Assembly (NCBI RefSeq): GCF_005765165.1
Contig: NZ_VCIW01000005.1
Location: 248,001-312,000, forward strand
Length of the DNA: 64,000 nucleotides
Source: Paenibacillus antri
Lineage (GTDB): Bacteria; Bacillota; Bacilli; Paenibacillales; YIM-B00363
Reading direction: 5' to 3'
Both the position numbers and the translations under genes were made by a program. Positions 26,022-34,523 of this stretch are shown here, in pieces (positions within the stretch are counted from its first letter, which is position 1; every line of letters begins with the position of its first letter). Under the pieces are notes generated by a model. It was not told the DNA's origin. It saw nothing but the letters and a program-made list of their open reading frames with translations, and ran no database searches.

Positions 26022-26765
26022 GTGCTGAGCGTTGATCGCGTCAGTAAATGGTATCGCGTAGGCGGGCTGTTTTCGCAAGAACGAAAGCAGGTGCTTCACG
26101 ATATCTGTTTCGAGTGGAAGCCTGGGGAATGTTTAGCCGTCATCGGAGAGAGCGGAAGCGGGAAGTCCACGTTAGGTCGGTTGCTCTTGGGGATTGAGAA
26201 GCCGGATCGAGGAACGGTTCGATTCAATGGGAAAAGCGTAAGCGATCGGAAGACGAGAATCGGGAACGTCAGCGCCGTATTTCAAGACTACACTTCTTCC
26301 ATGAATCCATATTACACCGTTGAGAAAGCGCTCCTCGAGCCATTGTCGATGCAACGGCGGGAACGATCGGACATGCAACGTAAAATCGATTCCCTTCTGT
26401 GCCAAGTCGGGTTAAACCCTTCCTACCGGGACAAGTATCCGCATGAGCTGTCGGGAGGGGAGGCGCAGCGGGTGTGCATTGCGAGAGCCGTTGCCGCCGA
26501 ACCGAGTTGCATCGTATTCGATGAAGCCGTCAGCTCGCTGGATGGATCCGTACAAATTCAAGTGTTAGAACTGCTAAACGATTTAAAGAATAGCTTTGGG
26601 ATGGGGTTTATCTTTATCACTCACGATATCGAGGCGGCTGCTTACTTATGCGACCGAGCGATGTTCCTTCGCAGCGGACGCGTGGAAGAGATCGTTAGCG
26701 TGAAAGAGCTGAAGAATGTCCAATCCTCGTATGCAAAAAAACTGTTGCAGATGATGATTACGTAA
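26022..26765 (+). CDS. cntF: Metallophore ABC transporter ATPase CntF
   Basis: This 247-residue second ATPase of the importer has Walker A GESGSGKS, Q-loop VFQDYTSSMNP, signature LSGGEAQR, Walker B CIVFDEAVSSLD and switch FITHDIEA. The start is GTG at 26022, 3 bp after the cntD stop, with GGGGGTG upstream. With CntD it forms the heterodimeric motor of the DppF/NikE type. Confidence 0.87.
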   Translation: MLSVDRVSKWYRVGGLFSQERKQVLHDICFEWKPGECLAVIGESGSGKSTLGRLLLGIEKPDRGTVRFNGKSVSDRKTRIGNVSAVFQDYTSSMNPYYTVEKALLEPLSMQRRERSDMQRKIDSLLCQVGLNPSYRDKYPHELSGGEAQRVCIARAVAAEPSCIVFDEAVSSLDGSVQIQVLELLNDLKNSFGMGFIFITHDIEAAAYLCDRAMFLRSGRVEEIVSVKELKNVQSSYAKKLLQMMIT

Positions 26766-26788
26766 CGATGACGGAAGGAGCCTCAAGG

Positions 26789-27964
26789 GTGAAAGGAGCA
26801 CTATCTTGGCCTTTTTTGCGGTTATACGTATTGACCCTCTTGTACTTCAGCGCGAATGCGATTCTGAACGTTATGATCCCGTTAAAGGGCGAGTCTCTGG
26901 GCGCTAACAATACAGCGATCGGCGTTATTATGGGCGCGTATTTGTTCACAACGATGTTTTTTCGGCCGTCGGCAGGGCGCTGGATCCAAAAGTACGGACC
27001 GATGAAAGTACTGCGTACGATATTGCTAATTAACGCCTTCGCCTTAATGTTATACAGCTTTACCGGATTAGAGGGGTACTTCGCGGCTCGAGTTCTCCAA
27101 GGAATTTGCACGGCTTTTTTCTCGATGGCGCTGCAGTTGGGCATTATCGACGCTTTACCGGACAAAGATCGATCTCAAGGGATCTCCATGTATTCTTTAT
27201 GTTCTTACTTGCCTGGAATATTCGGTCCGTTGTTGGCGCTAGGCATGTGGCAAAATGGGGGCCCATATGGATTTTCTCTTGCGATGGTTGCGATCGCTGT
27301 CGGAACCGGCGTAGTCGGGTTCACCGCGAAAATGGACGGGAACAAGTCGGAAGCGAGAGCGGTTCCGGCGGGGCAGGTACCAATGTCGGTGGCGAAGTCT
27401 TTCGGCGAATTGTTCAAAAACCCGCACTTGTTCCGATGCAGCGTCCTGATGTTGACGGCCTCCGTCGTATTCGGCGCGGTGACGACCTTCGTTCCTTTGT
27501 ACGCGGAGCAGGTGAAGCACGGAAGCGCAGGCGTCTATCTAATGATTCAAGCGGGAGTCATTGTTTTGTCCCGTTTCTTCCTAAGGAAGAAGATCCCTTC
27601 CGACGGGAAGTGGCATTCCCGCTACGTCATGGGGGTGATGCTTCTACTGACCCTAGCGGCGCAAAGCGTAAGCTATTCGGCTGCGGCGGGCGTCGCCTTC
27701 TTCTATGCGGGGGCTACGCTCATGGGGGTTGCTCAAGCGCTTCTTTATCCGACGCTGACCACATATTTATCTTTTGTTTTGCCGCAGGCCAGCCGCAACG
27801 TCTTGATCGGGTTATTCATCGCTACGGCGGATTTGGGCGTTTCGATGGGGGCGATCCTTATGGGTCCGATTGCCGACCTCAGTTCGTATTCGTTTATGTA
27901 CACTGTATGCGCCATTCTCGGCGTGTCGGTGATCGGGTTCGCCTACATGCGTAACGACATGTAG
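26789..27964 (+). CDS. cntE: Staphylopine-family metallophore exporter CntE (MFS)
   Basis: This 391-residue, 12-segment major facilitator begins MKGALSWPFLRLYVLTLLYF followed by SANAILNVMIPLKGESLGA. This opening is nearly the same as the S. aureus staphylopine exporter CntE as I remember it, and supports GTG 26789 with GGAAGGAG 9 bases upstream; ATG 26768 lacks a ribosome site. Other shared stretches are GYFAARVLQGICTAFFSMAL, LGIIDALPDKDRSQGISMYS and LLYPTLTTYLSFVLP. The exporter secretes the apo-metallophore that CntABCDF re-imports loaded with metal. No cntK, cntL or cntM lies in the window. Confidence 0.85.
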   Translation: MKGALSWPFLRLYVLTLLYFSANAILNVMIPLKGESLGANNTAIGVIMGAYLFTTMFFRPSAGRWIQKYGPMKVLRTILLINAFALMLYSFTGLEGYFAARVLQGICTAFFSMALQLGIIDALPDKDRSQGISMYSLCSYLPGIFGPLLALGMWQNGGPYGFSLAMVAIAVGTGVVGFTAKMDGNKSEARAVPAGQVPMSVAKSFGELFKNPHLFRCSVLMLTASVVFGAVTTFVPLYAEQVKHGSAGVYLMIQAGVIVLSRFFLRKKIPSDGKWHSRYVMGVMLLLTLAAQSVSYSAAAGVAFFYAGATLMGVAQALLYPTLTTYLSFVLPQASRNVLIGLFIATADLGVSMGAILMGPIADLSSYSFMYTVCAILGVSVIGFAYMRNDM

Positions 27965-28062
27965 TTTTATGCAACTATTGACCCGATGAAACTCATGGAA
28001 ACGACGTTGGTGTCGAACTCGGAAATTATGGAATATGTTATAAATCATCGGAGGGATTACCC

Positions 28063-28212
28063 TTGAGAGTCATCGTTACTTTGGCATGTACGGAATGTGG
28101 CGATCGGAATTACACGACGTCGAAGAACAAGAGGACGCACCCGGGGCGCTTGGAAATGAGAAAGTACAGTCCGCGTTTGAAAAAATATACGATCCATCGC
28201 GAAACGCGGTAA
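28063..28212 (+). CDS. rpmG: Zinc-independent (C-minus type) ribosomal protein L33
   Basis: This 49-residue L33 is read from TTG 28063 with CGGAGGGA 7 bases upstream. It keeps the first CxxC (CTEC) but where zinc-type L33 has a second Cys pair (KYCPRCKK) it has KYSPRLKK, so the four-Cys zinc site is broken. Bacillus species induce such paralogues under zinc starvation to free zinc from ribosomes. It is 98 bp after cntE without its own Zur box, so it is probably transcribed with the Zur-controlled operon. Confidence 0.93.
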   Translation: MRVIVTLACTECGDRNYTTSKNKRTHPGRLEMRKYSPRLKKYTIHRETR

Positions 28213-28226
28213 AAATCAAAAACTAG

Positions 28227-28269
28227 GAGCATTCGAATCCCGAATATGGACCGAATGCTCTTCTTTTAT
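28227..28269 (+). terminator. Terminator of the cnt-rpmG operon
   Basis: GAGCATTCG (28227-28235) pairs perfectly with CGAATGCTC (28252-28260), followed by TTCTTTTATT. Confidence 0.88.
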
Positions 28270-28296
28270 TAAGTAGTAATACGGGAGGTAGCGGTT

Positions 28297-28774
28297 ATGA
28301 CATCTCATCATCCGTTGTCCGGCGACGAGTTGACGATCAGCCGACATGCGGCTCGCCTCTGGCTTCGGAGGGAGGAGGAATTGCTTCCGTCGCTGCAGTA
28401 TATAAGGAGCATTAACGTAATCACCGAGTTTTCTTGCGCTGGGGTAAGCCTTAAGGATGACCCGGAGGATCACTCTTTGTACGCCTATGTTTACAATCAT
28501 CCATTCGAATGAAACGCGGCGATTTCTTGAGTACCCGATGGATCGAATGCGACACCGAATTCTTATAACATATGAACCCGAACGCAATCGGTACGACCTG
28601 TCTTCGTTTTTCATTGCGCACAACCGATCCTTCTGCTTCTTGCTTGCGCGATACGCTCGACAGTACGCGCTTGAATCAGCGGAATCAAGAATGACACGAT
28701 TTACGCTCCACCTTATCCTACATATGGGTTATAATGGGGGCGTTGGTCACCATATACGAGGGCGGGATCGATAA
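28297..28774 (+). pseudogene. Frameshifted gene of unknown family
   Basis: ATG 28297 has a good ribosome site (GGGAGGT, 7-base gap) and opens a frame that stops at 28512 after 71 residues. The reading continues convincingly in the next frame up to 28774 if one base is removed near the GTTT at 28489-28492. The joined protein goes ...EDHSLYAYV then TIIHSNETRRFLEYPMDRMRHR and LSSFFIAHNRSFCFLLARYARQ. The whole would be about 158 residues, soluble. The second frame's stop overlaps the next gene (TAATG). I do not recognise the family. The cause could be a real mutation or an assembly error. Confidence 0.7.
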
Positions 28775-29925
28775 TGAATCTGGCAGGGATCGATAAAGAT
28801 TGGGTCGTCGAGAAGATCGAATTCGCAAAGCTTCATGGGGAACGGGCGCGCAGCGCCGGGGCGAACGCCAGACTAGGCGTTCACGGCAAAGCCTGCGAAG
28901 TGAGTCTCGTTCGAATTACGATCGACGGTAAGACGGCGTATGGCGCCTCGCATATCACGAAAGAACAGGCGGAGAAGTGGAAAGGGAGGAACGTTCGCGG
29001 CTTCTTCGGCGAGAACGGGAACATCCTTGAGCCTTATCGAATCGGTCTCGAATATCCGCTATTGGATTGGTTAGGACGCAGGTGGAATCAACCGGTGTAC
29101 GAGCTGGTCCAGGGAACAAGCAGTCCGTCCCCTGGCGGGTTTGCCGTTCCATGTTACGACACTTCTCTCTACTTCGACGATTTGCATCTTACCGACGACA
29201 AGGATGCGGTAAAGCTCATTCAAGAAGAAGCCAAACAAGGATACGCGAAGGGTCATCGTCATTTCAAAATCAAAGTCGGCCGCGGCGGGATGCATATGCC
29301 GCTGACGGAGGGGACGAGACGGGATATCGCGATCGTGGAGGGCGTCAGGGAAGTCGCCGGCCCGGACGGCAAACTGATGATCGACGCGAATAATGGGTAC
29401 AATCTCAACCTGACAAAGCAAGTGCTGACCGCTTTATCGGGCGTCGGGTTGTATTGGATCGAAGAAATGTTCCACGAGGACAATGAATTGTACAAAGACT
29501 TAAAATTGTGGCTGAAGGAACGGGATCAGAAGGTGCTGATCGCGGATGGAGAAGGGTATGCCTCCCCGCGCTTGGTCGATTGGGCCACGCAAGGGTACGT
29601 AGATGTGCTGCAATACGACATTATCCATCCGGGCTTTACCCATTGGCTGGAGCTCGGCGCCAAGCTGGATGAACATGGTTTGTTTACGGCGCCTCATTGC
29701 TATGGGAACGCCTACGGCATTTATGCAACGGGGCATCTATCGGCCGCCATCAGAGGGTTTCAGTTCGTGGAATGGGATGACATTACGATCCATGGGATGG
29801 ACGCCAGCGCGTATTCCGTGAAAGAGGGGAAGTTTTACGTTCCGCCGAAAGCGGGATTCGGACTAGAATTCGACGACGATCTGTTTACCTATCAAGTCTC
29901 CCAAGGCGGATGGATTGTTGAATAG
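28774..29925 (+). CDS. Enolase-superfamily enzyme (mandelate racemase/muconate lactonizing type)
   Basis: This 383-residue TIM-barrel enzyme abstracts an alpha-proton from a carboxylate substrate. The KxK catalytic pair is Lys165/Lys167 (HFKIKVGRG), metal ligands are Asp204 (MIDANNGYN), Glu230 or 231 (WIEEMF) and the acidic pair in IADGEG, and the second-face His308 lies in APHCYGN. These indicate an active dehydratase or epimerase of sugar acids rather than an enolase. The ATG overlaps the preceding stop (TAATG); a TATAAT at 28730-28735 may supply a separate promoter. The substrate is undetermined. Confidence 0.85.
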   Translation: MNLAGIDKDWVVEKIEFAKLHGERARSAGANARLGVHGKACEVSLVRITIDGKTAYGASHITKEQAEKWKGRNVRGFFGENGNILEPYRIGLEYPLLDWLGRRWNQPVYELVQGTSSPSPGGFAVPCYDTSLYFDDLHLTDDKDAVKLIQEEAKQGYAKGHRHFKIKVGRGGMHMPLTEGTRRDIAIVEGVREVAGPDGKLMIDANNGYNLNLTKQVLTALSGVGLYWIEEMFHEDNELYKDLKLWLKERDQKVLIADGEGYASPRLVDWATQGYVDVLQYDIIHPGFTHWLELGAKLDEHGLFTAPHCYGNAYGIYATGHLSAAIRGFQFVEWDDITIHGMDASAYSVKEGKFYVPPKAGFGLEFDDDLFTYQVSQGGWIVE

Positions 29926-30039
29926 TTGCACCGGAAGGAATAATAGCAGTCGACCGCCCCGGCATGACCGATGAAGGGCATTTGCGTGAGCATCTATTTG
30001 CAAAAGGGAAGTGGCATGATTCTTATCAATATTCCATGT

Positions 30040-30078
30040 AACAGCTTGCGATCATTTTTCGTAAGCTGTTATTTTTTT
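30040..30078 (+). terminator. Intrinsic terminator after the enolase-superfamily gene
   Basis: AACAGCTT (30040-30047) and AAGCTGTT (30063-30070) form an 8-bp stem, extended inside by a CG pair, followed by ATTTTTTT. Confidence 0.9.
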
Positions 30079-30084
30079 GTGGGA

Positions 30085-30113
30085 TTGACATGGTATAAGT
30101 TGCTATATAGACT
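30085..30113 (+). promoter_or_regulatory. Promoter of the large secreted FIMAH protein gene
   Basis: A perfect -35 TTGACA (30085-30090) and -10 TAGACT (30108-30113) with a 17-base spacer, immediately after the previous terminator. Confidence 0.65.
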
Positions 30114-30146
30114 TTAAATGAGTCAGATGTAAATCAGTTAAGGGGG

Positions 30147-33100
30147 TTGATTATTATCAGAAGTCTGATTATTCGAATGATATGCATTTCTCTTGCCGTT
30201 AGCGTGGGGATTACCTGGCATCCCGGGTCTACCGCAGCAGCCGACGCCAGCGCTATGACACCTCCTCAAGTGCCGAATGCAGGGTTTGAATCTATCGTAG
30301 AGGAATTTAACATTCCCGGATGGACCCAAGTTTTTGGCGATGGAATTGAAGATGTACATTACGAGCTCTCGAATGAGGATCCCTATGAAGGAGGGGCATC
30401 GTTACTTCTCGATGATAACAATTCTTCCGCTGGATTGGGTTTTGAAAGCGATCCATTTCCGGTGTCGCCCGGCATGTTCTACTTGGTATCCTCGATGATG
30501 AAGGTGGAGCGGGGTTCGGTCGGAATGTATATTCAACTTTATAACGAAGCCGGCGATAAAGTTGCCGAGAAAGGGATGTGGACAGCCGCAGTCAGCGGGG
30601 AATGGGTAAAGAGCGAAATAAGCGGCCTTGTGCCCGACGACGCAGCGACAGCGAAAGTCCTCGTGTACTCGTCGGCTTCCGGAAGAGCGAGGGGCTATAT
30701 TGATTCAATACATGTAGAGCTTAAGCCTTGGGTTGAGAATGCCGGATTCGAAGGAGCGCAAACAGGGGCATCGATCCCGGGTTGGTCCCAAGTGTTCGGC
30801 ACGGGGGAGAAAGATGTATATTACGAGGTTTCTTCAAGCAGCTACTATGAAGGGACCAAGAGTCTGCTCTTGGACGACAACAACGCTGCGGTTGGGCTTG
30901 GTTTTGAAAGCGCTGCGATCAAAGTCATTCCTTCCGTGAACTACTCATTATCGGTAATGACGAAAGTAGATCGCGGGGCGCTTGGTATTTATGCGCGTTA
31001 TTATAATTCCTCGGGCGTCAAAATCGGAGAAACGGGCAAGTTTGTGTCGAACAATGCATGGGAGAATCAGTTGATCGGCTTCACGCCGCCTGTCGGCACA
31101 GAAGCTGTAAGGATTCTCATTTATTCTTCCGCTTCGGGCAGAGCCCGCGGCTTTGCCGATGCCGTTCAAATCGTCCGAACGACGCCTTCGATCGGGAATG
31201 AAGGCTTTGAGTCGGATGCGGTTCGAATGATTCCTTCGGACTGGACGCAGACGTATGGAGCGGGGGAACAGAACGTGTCGTTCGAATTATCCCAAGCGAA
31301 TCCGTACGAAGGAGCAAGGAGCTTGCTTCTGGACGATAACAGCGCCACCTCGCTCCTGGGCTTCGAGAGCGCTCATTTTCCAGTGGAACCGGGTGTAAGC
31401 TACTCCGTCTCCGCCATGCAGAAGGTAGAGAGGGGATCCTTGGCGCTTTATGCACGCTTCTTCGATGAAACCGGCGCTATGATTGCAGAATCGGGTAACT
31501 GGATGGTGCCAACAGACGGACATTGGGCAAAAAGCGCCGTATCTGCAGTAGTCCCCGCCGGAGCGGTGACGGCTAATGTCTTGATTTATTCCTCCTCCAC
31601 CGGAAGGGCCAGGGGATATTCCGACGCCGTGCGCGTGGAACTGAATCCGATCGGTACGTTCGAGAACATCGGAGCTGTCGTGGAAGGAATGATTAACGAA
31701 GACGCTGCGATCGGGGTTGAGGATGAACTCGCCGTTATCTACACCTTGTTCAAAGGAAGGGGCGAGGTGCCGGCCACGTTCGCCGTGATCGACGCTCTGA
31801 CGCGGGAGGTGCTCCGATCCTTCCCATTGCCCGACGTTGAAGCCGCTTGGGGGGTGAAAATCGCTACGGACGGAAGAGTCTATATCGGGACGCATTACGA
31901 CGGGGGATTATACCGGTATACGCCCGGCACGAAAGACTTTGAGTATTTGGGGCGCTTCGGGAATGAGACGCATGTTTTTTCGTTAGCAGCGGGAGCGGAC
32001 GGGAAGATGTATGCGGGGACGTACCCGGGGGGGCGCTTGTTTGAGTATGATCCCGTCGAAGGGGTGATCCGCGATCTAGGGCAGCCGGACCCTGAACAGA
32101 GGTATGTCCGCTCGTTGGCTTACGACGCGAGTCGGGACGTCTTATATGTTGGGGTTGGAGGGACGAAGAGCCGCGTATTCAAAAGGAGTTCGGACGGTTC
32201 GATGGAAGAGCTGCTTGCGGGACGAATTCCTGGAGGAGGGGATACGTATACTTGGCCGTACGGAATATCCTTCGCCGCGGATCGCTTGTTCGTGAAGTTC
32301 TCGAATGGGGATCTCCTTATCCTTCGCGCCGAGGACGATGCAGTAGAATATTACGATCCTCAAGGCATGGATATCCATTCCGAAAGGGCGATCGAGGTTC
32401 CCGATCAACCGGGCCGCGCATTATTTTCCTATAACACCGATTATTATGTATACGATTCCGGAACCGTTTCTTTCGAAAAGGTGACGGGAGTGGAGGGCGG
32501 AACGAATTTCTGGGACGGGAAGTTCGTTGAATTGGGCAGTCCCGATTGGCCGGGGCTTACGTTTGTAGCCGCCGGAAGACACGGAAATATTGAATACTAC
32601 AACGCTGCAACCGGAATCGCTCATGCAAAGCCTGCTTCATATAGCGCGCCAACCTTGATTCAAAGCATTCATAACGGTCCTGATGGAAAAATTTACGTGG
32701 CCGGGTATATGTCCGGGTTCACGGCATATGACCCTATTGTCGGAAGCCTCTCCGAGACGAATACACTGGGTCAAGTCGAATCGTCGGCGATACGCGACGG
32801 ACATATGCTGTTGGGTGCCTACGCCGGGTCCCGAATTCTAGACTTCGATCCGACGTTGCCTTGGTCGGAATCCAATCCGACCCAGCTATTTGATCTAAGG
32901 CCGTACGCACAGGACCGTCCGTTCGCGATGCAGTATGCGGAGGACCGGGATCAACTGTTCGTCGGGAATGTGCCGGTTCCAAGCTCGCTGCAAGGCGCAT
33001 TGGCCGTCTACGATTTTCAGTCCGACGAGCTGGAAGTCATGGGGAATTTGATTCCCAATCAGAGCATCGTATCGCTGCTCTATAAAGACGGGCTGCTGTA

Positions 33101-34337
33101 TGGAGGCACGACCATTTTCGGAGGGCTTGGAACGAGCGGTCCGGCGGAGCAGGAAGGAAAGCTTTTCATTTATGACCCGGAAATCCGGGAAGTCGTGTTT
33201 CAAACGGTTCCCGTCCAGGGGCGCAAAGGAGTGACAGGTTTAAACGTCGGACCCGACGGATTGATTTGGGGAGTGGCGGAAGACCATATTTTTACGTTCG
33301 ACTCTGCCTCGAGAAAGATTGTGTCGAGCATCGCCAAGCTGCGCCGGTATAAAGAAGGCGGCACGGTCTGGACCTATGGATTTTTGCAGCCAGGACTGGA
33401 TGGAAACATGTATGGTACATCCCGAGGTCAATTTTTTATGGTGAAGCCGGAAACGATGGAGTTCATGCTGCTGAACGGGAACTATGGAAACTATTTGCAG
33501 CGCGATGATTATGGGTCGTTTTATTTTTCCGACAATAGCTCGGATCTTTGGAAATATACGCCGCCTTACGGTGAAAATATGATGGAGTTGCTTACTGCGT
33601 TAAAATCCGCAAGAAACAAGCTCCAAGCGACAACGACAGGCGAACAGATCGGGCAGGTGCCGATCGCGCCGAAGCAGGCGTTGCAGAACGCCTGGGATGC
33701 AGCGAACAACGTAAAGAGCGCCTTATATGACGACCCGCAGGCTATTCGTTCAGCTACGGACGCATTGAACGCGGCAATGGTTCAGTTCGACTTGGCGATT
33801 GTCACATTACGGGACGTAGCGCTTCATGCGGATAATACGGAAACGATTCGCGGAGAGAGCGTCACGCTATCCGTGTACGGTATCACAAGTTTAGAGACGC
33901 CGGCGGATGTAACGTTTTCCGAGATCGAGTACAAAACCGTCGATCCCATGGTTGTCGATGTTGCGCCGGACGGGACGGTTACCGGCAGAGCGGCAGGTAC
34001 GGCTGCAGTATGGGCCGAGGCGGTGAGCCAAGGCGTCAAGTATACGACCTCACCTATAGAAATCCAGGTCGTTGTTAGCGCAGAGTCGATTCGGGCATGG
34101 ATCGATATTTACGAAGGCGACGGGCAATTGAAACATGCCTTGGCGCAACAGCTCCGGGCAAACCTAGAGCAAGCTCTTCATCATAAAGAGATGGGGAATA
34201 TGGAACAGTCTTATAAACATTTGGACGATCTCGTAAAGCATCTGAACAATCCGGAGAAGAACTCCGCCGTTGAAGAGGTCGCTAAAGCCACGTTAGAAGA
34301 GGACGTGGCGGCGCTTAAAGCAATTTGGTCAGAATAA
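30147..34337 (+). CDS. Large secreted protein: three carbohydrate-binding-like repeats, beta-propeller, FIMAH domain
   Basis: The open frame of 1396 residues has a signal peptide cleaved near ADA-SA (about 33). Three homologous modules of about 150 residues follow, each with NAGFE/NEGFE, WTQVFG-like, YEGxxSLLLDDN, LGFES and SSxSGRARGY segments, resembling CBM4/9 jelly rolls. A beta-propeller-like region (about 490-1120) repeats GADGKMYAGTYPGGRLFEYDP-type motifs. Then come a helical FIVAR-like segment, a Big-type domain, and a C-terminal FIMAH domain (SIRAWIDIYEGDGQLKHALA). The TTG at 30147 touches AGGGGG, so the true start may be an ATT a few codons on or ATG 30177. A role in cell-surface polysaccharide binding is inferred. 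Confidence 0.8.
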   Translation: MIIIRSLIIRMICISLAVSVGITWHPGSTAAADASAMTPPQVPNAGFESIVEEFNIPGWTQVFGDGIEDVHYELSNEDPYEGGASLLLDDNNSSAGLGFESDPFPVSPGMFYLVSSMMKVERGSVGMYIQLYNEAGDKVAEKGMWTAAVSGEWVKSEISGLVPDDAATAKVLVYSSASGRARGYIDSIHVELKPWVENAGFEGAQTGASIPGWSQVFGTGEKDVYYEVSSSSYYEGTKSLLLDDNNAAVGLGFESAAIKVIPSVNYSLSVMTKVDRGALGIYARYYNSSGVKIGETGKFVSNNAWENQLIGFTPPVGTEAVRILIYSSASGRARGFADAVQIVRTTPSIGNEGFESDAVRMIPSDWTQTYGAGEQNVSFELSQANPYEGARSLLLDDNSATSLLGFESAHFPVEPGVSYSVSAMQKVERGSLALYARFFDETGAMIAESGNWMVPTDGHWAKSAVSAVVPAGAVTANVLIYSSSTGRARGYSDAVRVELNPIGTFENIGAVVEGMINEDAAIGVEDELAVIYTLFKGRGEVPATFAVIDALTREVLRSFPLPDVEAAWGVKIATDGRVYIGTHYDGGLYRYTPGTKDFEYLGRFGNETHVFSLAAGADGKMYAGTYPGGRLFEYDPVEGVIRDLGQPDPEQRYVRSLAYDASRDVLYVGVGGTKSRVFKRSSDGSMEELLAGRIPGGGDTYTWPYGISFAADRLFVKFSNGDLLILRAEDDAVEYYDPQGMDIHSERAIEVPDQPGRALFSYNTDYYVYDSGTVSFEKVTGVEGGTNFWDGKFVELGSPDWPGLTFVAAGRHGNIEYYNAATGIAHAKPASYSAPTLIQSIHNGPDGKIYVAGYMSGFTAYDPIVGSLSETNTLGQVESSAIRDGHMLLGAYAGSRILDFDPTLPWSESNPTQLFDLRPYAQDRPFAMQYAEDRDQLFVGNVPVPSSLQGALAVYDFQSDELEVMGNLIPNQSIVSLLYKDGLLYGGTTIFGGLGTSGPAEQEGKLFIYDPEIREVVFQTVPVQGRKGVTGLNVGPDGLIWGVAEDHIFTFDSASRKIVSSIAKLRRYKEGGTVWTYGFLQPGLDGNMYGTSRGQFFMVKPETMEFMLLNGNYGNYLQRDDYGSFYFSDNSSDLWKYTPPYGENMMELLTALKSARNKLQATTTGEQIGQVPIAPKQALQNAWDAANNVKSALYDDPQAIRSATDALNAAMVQFDLAIVTLRDVALHADNTETIRGESVTLSVYGITSLETPADVTFSEIEYKTVDPMVVDVAPDGTVTGRAAGTAAVWAEAVSQGVKYTTSPIEIQVVVSAESIRAWIDIYEGDGQLKHALAQQLRANLEQALHHKEMGNMEQSYKHLDDLVKHLNNPEKNSAVEEVAKATLEEDVAALKAIWSE

Positions 34338-34355
34338 ACTTGATGTATTAACGAG

Positions 34356-34394
34356 GAAGGAAGCCGAGTTTGACGGCTTCCTTCTCTTGATTTT
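34356..34394 (+). terminator. Intrinsic terminator after the FIMAH protein gene
   Basis: The 11-bp perfect stem GAAGGAAGCCG (34356-34366) / CGGCTTCCTTC (34374-34384) is followed by TCTTGATTTT. Confidence 0.9.
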
Positions 34395-34523
34395 GCCTAT
34401 TCTAATGAAATGCAATCGAATAGAAAGTTTCGACTTTATGAATATACATATTTAAAAAGTGTGCGAAATATTATATTGTATAACCAAGGGGCGCACATGA
34501 TAACTGAAATTGGAGGCGTTTAC

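Noticed and set aside
21717-26765. Annotation of the five-gene transporter as a dipeptide or nickel (NikABCDE) importer
   Set aside because: Gene order with cntE, the Zur boxes and the zinc-free L33 favour opine-metallophore uptake over free nickel or peptides.
26768-26788. Upstream ATG start for cntE
   Set aside because: No ribosome site; the GTG at 26789 has GGAAGGAG and gives the family-typical N-terminus.
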